NCBI GenBank assembly: GCA_030704615.1
Contig: CM060732.1
Span: forward strand, 76,117,053-76,181,052
Direction: 5' to 3'
Source: Takakia lepidozioides
Lineage: Eukaryota > Streptophyta > Takakiopsida > Takakiales > Takakiaceae
DNA length: 64,000 bases
Under the pieces are notes generated by a model. That model saw only the letters and a program-made list of their open reading frames with translations, did not search any database and had not been told where the DNA came from. Positions 32,094 through 42,741 of this stretch are shown in pieces (the first letter of the stretch is position 1; the number at the start of each line of letters is the position of its first letter). A program made the translations under genes and the position numbers.

Positions 32094-33535
32094 AGTGACG
32101 ACGAGCCCGGCACGCTGGTGGTATCATCGACAGCTCCAACTCATCGCATGTTTGAATCGCCCAACTTGGGGCGAGAGGGCAAACTTAAACCTTTTGTTGG
32201 TGGACGGGAGGACTTGCAACGAGATCACGACAGAGTAGGCATTGGGGAGGTTGGTGCAGGCGGCATGGCAGGTGAAGGGCGTGAGGACATGAGGACAGCA
32301 GATCCAACAATGGAGGTTGTTCATGCACATGCAGTAGGGCCCGCCCACGCAAAGAAAAAGAAGAAAGCTAAGCACATGCAATCCCCGGCGAGAGAGCAGT
32401 CACGGGCTGCGGAGGGGGGAGTGAGCAGTGCGCGCGAGGGTATCAGTTCGCCTCAATCAAAGGTGGTCGTCCTAGAGGGCTCCCCTGCTGCTAGCCCTAG
32501 TAAGAAACAGAAAGCCCGTGAGAGGGCAAAAGAGAGGGCAAAAGAACAGACGAGACAGAATGCTAGCCAGGAGGAAAGACAAAAGGCAGCTGAAGAGGCC
32601 AGGGGTGCCCAAATGACAGATGCCAATGTAAGCGAGGGACACACAGAGACGGTGGATCCCTCCAAGACACCACAGAGAGGCATTAACACACCGGTTAGAC
32701 CATCGCGGGCAAGAGCAGCCCCCGCAATTACCCATACGGTGGAGAGTGGAGGAGAGGAAAGAACACCTGAAAGAGCACGGATTGTGCAAGTTCGAGGTGA
32801 AGCCAGGGAGAGGGCAGTAGAGACGACGAGAGTGCTGGAGGTGGTTTCGCAGGTGGCTGACCCTGTTGAGGAGGACGACATGGAGGTTTCTGACCAGGAT
32901 GACATCCTCCCGGACATCCCCAGGCCCCAAACCCGGAGCATACAGGCTGGATTTGGCGGTCCTGGTGGGCTGCCGGAAAACCCCTCTGCAGCAGACGTCA
33001 TGTCTGAGGCGGATATGAAGTTGGCCACTGCCAAGATGTTGGAGGCAACCCACAGCAACATTGGCAGGGTGCTGGGGGGCATGGTGTACCCGGCCAAGCT
33101 TCGAATTCCCCTTTGCCGCTTGGTGTCATTGCAGGTGGTGAGACCTGCCCTCCCAGGCGATATCGACAAGCTGAAATTCTCTTTCCGGGATGGATATCGA
33201 ATGGGGTCTGCCGCGTTTTACGTTTCCATTGAGAACGACCACGGAGCTTCCCGTGCCCACACTTCCGATGAGGTGGACAAATGGGGTCCCCATTGGCAAA
33301 CGCGAAATGAGGAGTTCGAGAGATCGATTGCTAGTGATCCTCTTTTCCAGCACATGTCCGGTAAGATGTTCTACGTGTGGGACGGCAATCATCGCCTCCT
33401 GGCATGGATGGAGCACATTGCCCAAGCCCACCCCAACGATCTCGATTGGCATTTCGCCGTCGATTGTGTTGTGCTGAAGGTTGCGGGGCCCAAAGATCGC
33501 AGTCTTCTCAAAGCTGCAATGGCCGACATCAACTC
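32094..33535 (+). CDS. Exon with intact ParB/sulfiredoxin-like domain
   Basis: This is the largest undamaged exon of the gene. Residues follow in this order: SDDEPGTLVVSSTAPTH, a basic and low-complexity linker with KKKKKAK and repeated RAKERAKEQTRQ, an acidic patch (EEDDMEVSDQDD), and the domain itself. The domain spans about 120-150 residues: IPLCRLVSLQVVRP, LKFSFRDGYRMGSAAFYV, then FYVWDGNHRLLAWM and a closing strand DWHFAVDCVVL. The I-P-x-x-x-L ... DGNHR layout is that of ParB N-terminal/Srx folds, which in ParB bind CTP and in related enzymes bind or cut nucleic acid. In copy 1 a one-base deletion destroys the DGNHR motif. The 5' end is set by the splice acceptor cag/agtgacgac. Confidence 0.75.
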
Positions 33536-34807
33536 GTAAGCTACAACCCCTCTCGCTTTTGGACTTTGAATTTGGAAGTCATTTCATTGCGAATCCTCAT
33601 ATATGATGAAAATTCCCATTTCAGTATTGTTTGATGGAAATGTGGCACTGCAGGGTGACTGAGAATGCCTTCATTGCCACCAACTTGTCCCATATGCTCT
33701 TCCGAGTGAAGGATGTCGGGAAACAGGGGGTGCAAGAGTTTGCCAATTCCCTCAGTGCCGACCTCCTGCGCAAGTCGGAGGCAAAGGCAGACAGAACCTG
33801 GTACCATGGTGGACTACATATTTCGGGTAAAGCTCCTGACAGTTTTGTTGAGCTAATCTATCTCTCCTCCCCCAATAGAAGAAATTGTGTTGAGCAGGAT
33901 CTCTAATCTTATGTGCGCATTCTTGACAGACGAAAATACAGCAGGATTTGGCACATGCGTGGAGGTTCTACATGGAGTCAGAGGAGAAGAATCCAACCCT
34001 CCCGGAACTCGAATCGTATGTCAAAGCTGCGGAGGTGAGGGCCCGCATAAAGTACAAGTCGCGGATGGTAAAGTACGTGGCCATAGTTGATCCCGCCCTT
34101 GGTGCCGACTTTCTCGTGGAGGTGGGGAAGCACTACTCTCGCGCTCTGAAGCCCACGATGACATTGGAGAAGCTCCATCGTCTAGCCACATCCTGTGTGG
34201 ATGCAACAGAAAAGGTGATACATTCTTAACAAAATTGTGGTGGCAACAACTCCTTTTTGTGGTGTTTGGCGCTTACGAATATGCTGGGTGGTTGGACAGA
34301 CCCGGTGGCTCCAAATCTGGAATGGTTCCCAAAGTACCAGGGACATGTGGAGCTTCCCCAAACCGGACAAACTCTCTGACCCCACATTCGACATGTGGAT
34401 GAACCGCATGACATGGTGGTTTCAGGTACTTCCCCACGCTTCGTTTGGGGCTTCTACTCTAGTAGGGGGTGGATTCATTGTATTTTTTGAGGAAAGCGAT
34501 CTGATGGACAATCTCCACAGGTGACGACGAATGCGCAAGAGCAGCTGGACACACAAGCACATCAGTTCAAGATGGAGATATCTCCTGCAGCAGAGAGCCT
34601 ACGTGACTATGTGACGAGGTACTTTCTGCTCTACAAAACCAACCTATTCTTTCGGGAGATAGCAGATGCTCGCCGGAGCCACGAGTTCACCGACCAGCCG
34701 AACGCGGACAAAGCAGCAATGCGCCTTCTGTACAGGTACATACGCGCTGCCTTTCTTTCAAGTCCTGGCATTTCAGGATGTTAGAGGCCTCAAGTGGTGT
34801 TAGGGAA

Positions 34808-35420
34808 AATGGCGCCGAATTTCCAGTCAGGGCTCCGAAAATGGCTAAGTCCCTAGACTGGCTGGCCCGGAACTGGAAATTCGGCGCCATTTTCCAGTTG
34901 TAGGCCCTATTGCCGTTCAGGGACTTAGCCATTTTCGGCCTAAGTCCCTAGTGTGGCTGGCCCGGAACTGGAAATTCGGCGCCGTTTTCCAGTTCTAGGC
35001 CCTATTGCCGTCCAGGGACTTAGCCATTTTCGGGCTAAGTCCCTAGACTGGCTGGCCCTGAACTGGAAATTCGGCGCCATTTTCCAGTTCCAGGCCCTAT
35101 TGCCGTTCAGGGACTTAGCCATTTTCGGGCTAAGTCCCTAGACTGGCTGGCCCTGAAGTGGAAATTCGGCGCCATATTCCAGTTTTAGGCCCTATTGCCG
35201 TTCAGGGACTTAGCCATTTTCGGGCTAAGTCCCTAGACTGGGTGGCCCTGAACTGGAAATTCGGCGCCATTTTCCAGTTCCAGGCCGTATTGCCGTTCAG
35301 GGACTTAGCCATTTTCGGGCTAAGTCCCTAGACTGGGTGGCCCTGAAGTGGAAATTCGGCGGCGCCATATTCCAGTTGTAGGCCCTATTGCCGTTCAGGG
35401 ACTTAGCCATTTTCGGACCT
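34808..35420. repeat. About 7 x 95-bp GGCGCC array, copy 2 intron
   Basis: These are the same palindromic units as at 4799-5935 in the opposite orientation, with cores near 34808, 34885, 34980, 35075, 35170, 35265 and 35360. Here the core is often GGCGCCAT instead of GGCGCCGAAT on one side. The array lies in the equivalent intron. Confidence 0.95.
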
Positions 35421-36006
35421 CATTGTGTTTTTCATGAATGCAGGTACTGTAAGTTCTCCCTTTTGGAGAAAGGTCATATGTCTTTCGAGCCACCATTCTT
35501 CCTGGCATGGAGGAACCCTGGGGCTGACTCCATGTACACTGACGATATTGTGAAGGAGTGGCATCTGGAACATTTGCGTGATTGCCCTTGGTATGTGGAC
35601 CTTCCGCCCGGCTCACTCGACCCATCCGAGTTTCAATTGAAGCTGGATGCTGAATTCCGACGAAACCGGGCTCCGCAGCCTCCGTTGGGTGCAAAAGAGG
35701 CAAAAGCGCTTGCGAACTCCAGGAAAGCGGCAGAGCTTGCTCAGGCAGGAATTCAGGAGAAATTGCATGAGAAGAGTAAAGGTCAAAGGAAAAGGACAAG
35801 GAAACAGGTGACTGCATTAACACCCAAAAAGAAGAAAACCATCGGGGCATCGGAGGAGGCGCAGGAGGGGACCCAAGAGAGTGACTCCGACGCCGATTTT
35901 GTTCAAGGTCCTGCGACTGCTGTTGCTCCTACCCAGTCACCGGTCGTCCGGGTTCCCAAGTCAGTTCGGAGTGGGACTGGCTCTGCCAAGAAGTTGGCAT
36001 TTGAGG

Positions 36007-38030
36007 ACCTGATGGTATTGTCAACGAGCTTATCAAGCACGGTGGCGATCCCATGATAGAGGCCCTAGTTCTCCTCTTTAACCTTATCTGGAAGACTGAA
36101 ATGATCCCCTTTCGCTGGCGACAGGGGGTCATTGTCAATCTATACAAGAAGGGTGACAGAGAAGAACCGGGGAACTACCGTGGCATCACGCTCCTCAATG
36201 TTGTTGGCAAGACATTCTGCAGAGTTATAAGTACTCGTCTCGAGGTTGATCTGGAGTCTAGAGGTTGTTTCCACGAAGGCCAAGCTGGCTTTCGGCTAAA
36301 CAGGGGCTGTGTGGATCATATCTTCACTCTAAGCCAGATTATCCAGGGAAGGAAAAAAGAAGGGAAACCCACTTATGTTTTTTTCCTGGATGTCAAAAAG
36401 GCTTATGACACAGTGTGGAGAGATGGCCTATGGTTCCGCCTCTGGTCTTGTGGGATCAAGGGAAAGATGTGGAGAGTTGTCCACAACTTGTATGCTCACA
36501 CCAAAAGCTGTGTCACTGTTAACGGACAGAAGTCCAACTTCTTTGACATAGACCAAGGTGTAGCTCAAGGATGTACTCTCTCCCCTCTGCTCTTCAATGT
36601 TTTCATCAATCAACTCCTCGAGGATGTGGAAAGTGAGGGATTTGGGTTAAGGGTGGGTAATACCACCATACCAGCCCTTATGTTTGCGGATGACTTTGCA
36701 GGCATAGGGGAGACTCCAACCAATCTCCAGGAGTTGATTGATTGCGCGAAGAGATACTTTGATCTTTGGGGGCTAGAGGCTAATGTCAGCAAATGTGCAG
36801 TGGTAGCATTCAACGACAAAGGAGAGGGAGGAAGTGATCTTAAGTGGTAGTGGGGTAGCCAAGAGATCCCGGTCCTCCCTTCCTACACTTACCTGGGCGT
36901 TGAGTTCTCCTCCAATTGTAATTGGGATGCACATATCCGGAAAGTTATTCAAACTGGCAAGGGCAAAGCTCTGGGGCTCACTAAATTTTTCCACTGCAGA
37001 GGGGTCAACTCTGAGGTTAAGAAAACCATGCTTTGTCGTGTTATTAGACCTACCTTGGAGTACGGATCTGCTATATGGGTTGATAACTCCAACCAGGCTA
37101 AGTCTCTAGAATCCATTCAAGTGGGGGTGCTTAAGGAGTGTATGTCAGCATGCTCCAAAACAGCCAATGTGGCTGTTCGGGGTGAGTTTGGCATTCCGTC
37201 CTTAAGCTCCCGACGAGATGAATTCAAGGTCAGATGGTGGGGTCAGCTGCAACATATGCCCAACACCAGATATCCTAATCGACTCTATATCTTGGAAACA
37301 GGACCGCCCTGTCAAACAGGCTAAGTCCTGGCAGAAGAGAGTAGAAGAGATCCTCAAGGACCTGGACCTGGATCCGCAAGTCTTGACCCTACTGGATAAA
37401 TCTGACTTAGAGGCTGTAGTGTCCTCAGCCATGTCTGTTGCCATGAGATTGTCTGATGAAAATGAAGTTAGGCAGAAAACTTCCCTGAACTTGTTTCCAG
37501 TCTGTGACATGGGGGAGGACATCTTGGATGACCTCAAGGGTCTACCCACTCTCGGCACTAGACTGAAATTTAAACTCAGGGCAGGAAGCCTACCTTTGAA
37601 CATCAAACTGAAGCAGAGAGGAAAGGGAGAGTGCAATTGCCCGTTGTGTGGGCAATCTGAAGACAGTATTCATTTTCTGATACACTGTCCGGGGTTCTCT
37701 CACCAAAGAGACGCTCTCTTCAAATCTATTAAGGGAATTGTGCCTGTACCCCTGTTTACCAACTTTGAAAGTCTCGAGGCTGAGCCAAAAGCCCAGGCCC
37801 TCCTGAGGCCTAGTTTTTGGGCAAATCACACACAGCAGATTGATGCTTGTGTGAAGGGATTTCTAGAGGATATCTGGAAAACCCGGATTAATTCTTTATA
37901 TGGAGGTAAGTCTTACTACCAATGTCAGCCCCTGACAGAGGTAGGTTATGTCCCTTTTGTTCCCGCTCAAATTGGGCGCGGGGTCAATGGCCACAAGGCT
38001 ACGGCAAACAACGTCTTATGAGTACAATCT
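36007..38030 (+). pseudogene. LINE reverse transcriptase and C-terminal zinc knuckle, frameshifted
   Basis: Reading starts in frame with DGIVNELIKHGGDPMIEAL, continues with WRQGVIVNLYKKGDREEPGNYRGITLLNVVGK, and reaches FFLDVKKAYDTVWR, GVAQGCTLSPLLFNVFINQLL and LMFADDFAG. These are the successive fingers and palm motifs of LINE reverse transcriptase, with FADD as the catalytic box. The frame shifts near 36848 and 37325. The C-terminal CNCPLCGQSEDSIHFLIHC is the zinc-binding knuckle that follows the RT in many plant LINEs. I see no RNase H. Start and end of the element are not sharply defined; the downstream sequence is shared with PPR introns from about 38100. Confidence 0.85.
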
Positions 38031-38219
38031 CTCCCCAGCACATTTTTAAAGTCTTGGGACCAATTCAGAGTAGGAGCTAGTGTGTGATCAGTAGGGTTTG
38101 GGTGTTTGCTAGAAAAAATTCAGCTGTCATTGTCAGCTTCTAGCAGCAAGGGCAAGGTCTATGCATTAATGGTGCTGAGTAAGGGATAGCTGAAGGAGAG
38201 CAGGGATAGAGTGTGGGCC

Positions 38220-39215
38220 CAGATTCATCCAAGAGGGATGGATATCAGGCACAATAGTGCCCATGATTCCCTGTGGATTGATAGCTACAAGAAACCTGCA
38301 TGGGTAGATGGTCAACTGGAAACAGCGGTAGCGGCATATTTGAAATCAGGTGCTCCACCATGGCCACAGCTTCCAAGGGAGGACCAAGAGAGGGAGTCCA
38401 CAATACCGCTTTTGGCACTTCTGGGCACGTGAGGATGGTATGTGAGGTAGGGCAACTGAAAGAGGCTCTACAGATTTTGAAGGGTTTCACCAGATTCAGA
38501 TACTTATGTCTGTCTCTTGCATAAGTGCATCAAGATGAAAGGCCTAGAAGCCGGAAAACAGGTGCATGCTCACATTATCCAAAGTGGATTCAAGCCCAAC
38601 ATTTTTCTATGCAACACCCTTGTTAACATGTATGTGAAGTGTGGGAGCATTGTGGATGCACACTGAGTGTTCAACAAAATGCTTGAACAAGGTGTGATCA
38701 CGTGGAATATAATGATGGCTGAACGAGATGTGATCTCGTGGAACGCAATGATCACTGGATATGCTCAGCGTGGGTGCGGGATGAAGGCTTTGGAGACCTA
38801 TGAGCAAATGATTCAGGAAGGGTTGAACCCAGACCAGGTCACATTCGTTTCCATTTTCAATGTGTGTGCAAGCCTGGAAAAGGGCAAAGAGGTCCATGGT
38901 GATATCGTCAAAGCTGGAATTGTACCAGATGTCATTCTAAACAATGCCCTCATTGACATGTATGCCAAAGGCGGAAGTACTGAAGATGCAAAGGGAGTGT
39001 TCGTCAGGATGGCTGAACGAAATGTGGTATCATGGAGTGCTATGATTGCAGGATATGCACAACATGCGTGTGGGATTGATACTGCCAATGTGACAACAAG
39101 AAAGTATCCCGAAACAGGTAACATAGACGAGGAGAAGCTGTGGAATGAATACTTTTCTGACCCCAGTCAATGGTGGGACAATCGAGGCAAGAAGATGAAT
39201 GTCTGTTAGATTACA
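38220..39215 (+). pseudogene. PPR gene copy C1 with OSB-like exons
   Basis: The 5' exon reads HDSLWIDSYKKPAWVDGQLETAVAAYL (38262-38345), resembling the end of the PDF motif of OSB proteins. It runs into a PPR N-terminal region and repeats (MKGLEAGKQVHAHIIQSGFKP, ERDVISWNAMITGYAQRGCGM, KGKEVHGDIVKAGIVPDVILN). The ORF 38667-39209 is open for 180 codons. After GYAQHACGID it passes directly into TANVTTRKYPETGN, EEKLWNEYFSDPSQWWDNRGKK, which belongs to the start of the OSB-like domain. So the 3' end of one copy is fused to the 5' exon of the next, as expected for unequal exchange. A stop at 38412 and one at 38664 break the first part. Confidence 0.75.
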
Positions 39216-39860
39216 GAGAGTAGCAGGCGCAATTGAGCATAGGAACTGTGGAATTTATAGCCTCCATTCTTCTAAGTTTACTTTCTCTACTGTCCAAAAA
39301 TCAATCAGAAGGTTCATGGATACAGCAGGCAAGGGTACCACCGACAGTTTGGAGGCTGTGATGGCTGCATATGTGTGGGGAAAAAGAAGCTCCCCCTGGA
39401 ACAGGAGTGAAGGTTGACAGCATCCGCAGGCAAGTCATGCACCCTTTCATGTACCCTCCTCTTCTTCCACAGACTTTAAACCAAGGAGACATTTCAGCAG
39501 ATTCAAAAACGTATGTTAGAGCAGAAGTTGCGAGATCTGCTGCTGGACTTAGGGCGCAAGCAACAGGTGCTTGGCATTCAGGTGTATGCCTCTACCTCAG
39601 CCAACAGGAATGTGATACTCTTGGATTTTGGATGCTGTTGCTATCAACCATCTATGCTGTAGCTGGTAATTGGGATAATACTGCAAAGGTGAGAAGAATG
39701 ATGAAGGTTAGAGGAGTTAGAAAGGAGCCAGGTCGCTGTAGAAAAACAGAAAATGAATTTTCTGTTTGCCACCACAGTGAGAAGCTGGCCATTAGTTTTG
39801 TGTCTGGAGACGAAAGTAGTGGATCTGCCAACATCCAGTCCAACAGGTGAAGTCCTGGCA
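39216..39860 (+). pseudogene. PPR E-motif and DYW fragment
   Basis: The ORF 39371-39850 contains LSTIYAVAGNWDNTAKVRRMMKVRGVRKEPGRC (E motif) followed shortly by CHHSEKLAISF, the zinc-ligand motif of the DYW deaminase-like domain. The part normally in between is missing, so this is an internally deleted copy. It shows the intact target sequence (gttagaaaggagccaggtcgc) into which the LTR element inserted elsewhere in the window. Confidence 0.75.
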
Positions 39861-40129
39861 GAACAGGAAGAGGAGATTTCAAGTGCCTGAATATTAGGCA
39901 AGAGGAACTGACCCTACTAAAATGAAGTTGACTTGAAAGTTAACTTGGAAAGTTGATGTGTCCAAGGCCATGTTGGAAGAATGCAGAATGTCCAAACAAC
40001 AGTTAGGCATAAAACCCTGAACTCATTTCCGGTTTGTAACATGGATGAGTGAAGGGCAGCCTTGACACTACTGTAATTTTAACTCAGGGTGAGGTTCAAC
40101 CTCGAAACTTTCAAAGTTAGTAAACAGAG

Positions 40130-41130
40130 GTACAGGCGTATGAGCAAATGATGCGTGAAGGGGTGAAGCCCAACCACATCACGTTCGGTTGCATTTGCAA
40201 TGTGTATGCAAGCCTGGGAGCCCTGGAAAAGGGGAAAGAGGTCCATGATGACCTCATCAAAGCTGGAATTGTAGCAGATGTCATTCTGAACACTGCCCTG
40301 GTGGACAATATGTATGCCAAATGTGGGTGCATTAAAGATGCAAAGGCAGTTTTCAACAATATGCAGGCTGAATGACATCTTCAGAGCTGGAATCGTACCA
40401 GATGTGATCCTGAACAATACCTTGGTGGACATGTATGCCAAATGTGGGAGCATTGAGCATGCAAAGGGGAGTGTTCGACCATATGGCTGAACGAAATGTG
40501 GTGTCATGGAACATGATGTTGCAGAATATGCACAGCAGGGGCGCAGGATGGTGGCTTTTGGAGACGTATGAGCAAATGATGTGCGAAGGAGTGAAGCCTA
40601 GAAAAGGGTAAAGAGGTCCATGGTTGCATCGTCAAAAGCTAGAATTGTACCAGATGTCATCCTGAACACTGCCCTGGTGGACATGTATGCGATGTGGGTG
40701 CATCGAGGATGCAAATGGAGTATGGCTGAACGTGATGTGGTGTCGTGGAGTGTGATGATTGCAAGATATGCACAACAAGGGTGCGGGATGGAGGCTTTGG
40801 AGACCTATGAGCAAATGATGTGCGAAGGGGTGAAAACCAACAACATCACGTTTGTTTGTGTTTGCAATGCGTGTGAAAGCCTGGGAGCTCTGGAAAAGGG
40901 GAAAGAGGTCCATGGTGACATCGTCAAAGCTTGAATTGTACCAGATGTCATCCTGAACACTGCCCTGGTGGACATGTATGCCAAATGTGGGTGCATTAAG
41001 GATGCGAATGGAGTTAATTTCAGCATTATGGCTGAACGAGATGTGGTGTCGTGGAACGCGATGCTTGCAGGGGTATGCACAGCAGGGGCGCGGGATGGAG
41101 GCTTTGGAGCTCTATTCCAGAGTTTATTGA
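40130..41130 (+). pseudogene. PPR copy C2, three degenerate repeat blocks
   Basis: The blocks read YEQMMREGVKPNHITFGCICNVYASLGALEKGKEV, DVILNTALVDNMYAKCGCIKDA and [31 protein letters not shown]. Three repeat blocks are separated by stops and indels near 40370, 40490, 40600, 40930 and 41070. The last block, GMEAL, joins at about 41110 to sequence (tgtcacaggctgtcattgtcagctgctagcag) that also occurs at 38117-38145, upstream of copy C1. Confidence 0.8.
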
Positions 41131-41132
41131 GC

Positions 41133-41727
41133 CTGTCACAGGCTGTCATTGTCAGCTGCTAGCAGCAAGGCAAGGATGTATGCATGATTTGTGCAGATGC
41201 ATGGATAGTTGAAGGAGCAGGGATAGAGTGTGGGTCCAGATTCATCCAAGGGGACCGGACTTCAAGCTCCAGATTACCTATGATTCCCTGTGGATCAATA
41301 GCTACAAGTAACCTGCATGGGTAGATGGTCAACTAAAGGCACCTATGTTTGCATTTGCAGTGCGTGTGCTAGCCTGGCAGCCCTGGAAAAGGGGAAAGAG
41401 GCCCATGGTGACATCGTCAAATCTAGAATTGTACCAGATGTCATTCTGAACACTGCCCAACGCGATGCTTGCAGGGTATGCATAGCAGAGGCGCGAGATG
41501 GAGGCTTTGGAGACCTATACAAAGATATGAGTTTGGTGCACTGTGAGAAATTTGGGCTGGATGTGGACCCACCAGCATCTCCCAATGAGTTTTCTTTTGG
41601 TGGTCCAACCGTCTATCTAGCAGACATGTCGGTAGAAGTAGAGCATGATGCAGCCACAAGAATTTTCAAGAGGCAGTGGACAACCATGGCTATGGTAGGA
41701 GGCAAATGTTATGCTTTTGAGTTTTAG
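41133..41727 (+). pseudogene. PPR copy D fragment and an unidentified 3' exon-like stretch
   Basis: At 41230-41335 the OSB-like exon is repeated (YDSLWINSYK, stop, PAWVDGQL). One PPR block follows to about 41515. From 41528 the same frame continues into a non-PPR sequence ending FGGPTVYLADMSVEVEH...TTMAMVGGKCYAFEF at a stop (41727). I do not recognise this part. It may be a captured exon of another gene. The ORF 41317-41727 is open for 136 codons. Confidence 0.55.
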
Positions 41728-42075
41728 CTACTACTTGTTGGCCAGTAATCTAGGGACTTGCTATGCAAGGATTAGGTGTTGACCTAAGGGACCATAATCA
41801 ATGAAATCTGACTGTACAACAAAGATATTTTCCCTTGCCGTAAATGCATAATAGAAAATGTACCTGGAAGCATCATTCGATTAGAGACCCTCTCACAATC
41901 AGTTATTTTTTTGGCAGCAACACCTAGTGAAGACGAAAAGCATAGTCCATTGATGTTTGATTCAAACTCAGCTATGCCGATTGAGGAATTCCAATAGGAG
42001 ATGGCCCTTCATAAAAACAGAAAATCCCACATCAGAATGTATAGGCTTACAAATATATACAGATCCATTTCCACT

Positions 42076-42325
42076 TTTTCAGTGCTCAAAGACTGGCACA
42101 AATGTCTGCAAGCTTTTCAGACAATTGAGCGGTGGCAATAGTACACTTTTTAGAATTTCCTGAGATTGTGTATCATGAGTGCAAACTTATGGTTCTAGGG
42201 TTTTCAGTGCTCAAAGACTGGCACAAATGTCTGCAAGCTTTTCAGACAATTGAGCGGTGGCAATAGTACACTTTTTAGAATTTCCTGAGATTGTGTATCA
42301 TGAGTGCAAACTTATGGTTCTAGGG
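42076..42325. repeat. Perfect tandem duplication of 125 bp
   Basis: The units 42076-42200 and 42201-42325 run from ttttcagtgctcaaag to ggttctaggg and appear identical. This marks a recent duplication just before the Helitron. Confidence 0.95.
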
Positions 42326-42741
42326 TGGGGTGATGATTCAGGCAGCAAGAAGGTGTGAAGACTGATTATGAATATCAATATCATATCTATTTTATCATCA
42401 ATTTTATCATTATCAATATCAATATCAACATCATTATCAAGACAAATGATTTTTATCAAAAACGTTTGTTTTTATCAAGCTGGATTTTTAACAATGATAA
42501 TTGTTTTTATCAAGACATGAGTTTTATCAAAAACAACTATTTTCATTAAAATTTTATATACATCTGAACAGTTATTATTTATTTTATCAAAACGCGAATG
42601 TTATCCCCTTTTTAATACATTTACAGGGCTACAATCCCCCTCATCCTGAAAAACAAAATATAATAATAATAATAATATGTCCACCGTCAATATAATTATT
42701 TATTTATAATTCATATTTTCAGATGTGTATAGTTCTAAATT

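Larger units (their letters stand above)
24641..36006. mobile_element. MULE-like ParB-methyltransferase element, copy 2 (inverted, 3'-truncated)
   Basis: This copy is inverted relative to 2198-14321 and corresponds to about 4200-14321 of copy 1. The terminal module (24641-24703), 74-bp array, transposase, divergent region, ParB gene and 95-bp array follow in mirrored order. Homology stops at 36006 inside the lysine-rich exon (AKKLAFE), so the methyltransferase domain and the second terminus are absent. It lies inside a LINE, with endonuclease to the left and reverse transcriptase to the right. The missing part was probably lost in a deletion that also removed some LINE linker. It differs from copy 1 by many indels, including a large palindromic expansion at 29950-31360. 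Confidence 0.9.
31559..36006 (+). pseudogene. ParB-methyltransferase fusion gene, copy 2 (N-terminal two thirds)
   Basis: The start codon at 31559 opens MPPEGRGSPERDLTSRPRRKL. Exon 1 (31559-31735) ends TACTCTCAG with a GC donor, and exon 2 (32094-33535) holds the ParB-like domain. Exon 3 begins at 33654, or possibly 33625, and contains VTENAFIATNLSHMLFRVKD. Relative to copy 1 it has lost 17 bp near 33804, which shifts the frame. The exon at about 33933-34430 keeps the same TAA (34227-34229) seen in copy 1. Another frameshift, an extra C, lies near 34356. The helical exon runs 34525-34736, followed by the 95-bp array in the intron and the lysine-rich exon from about 35443. The gene is cut at 36006 before the methyltransferase domain. 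Confidence 0.7.

Noticed and set aside
2198-36006. One giant inverted duplication explaining both 12-kb copies
   Set aside because: The flanks differ (PPR gene versus LINE), so these are separate insertions in opposite orientation, not arms of a single palindrome.
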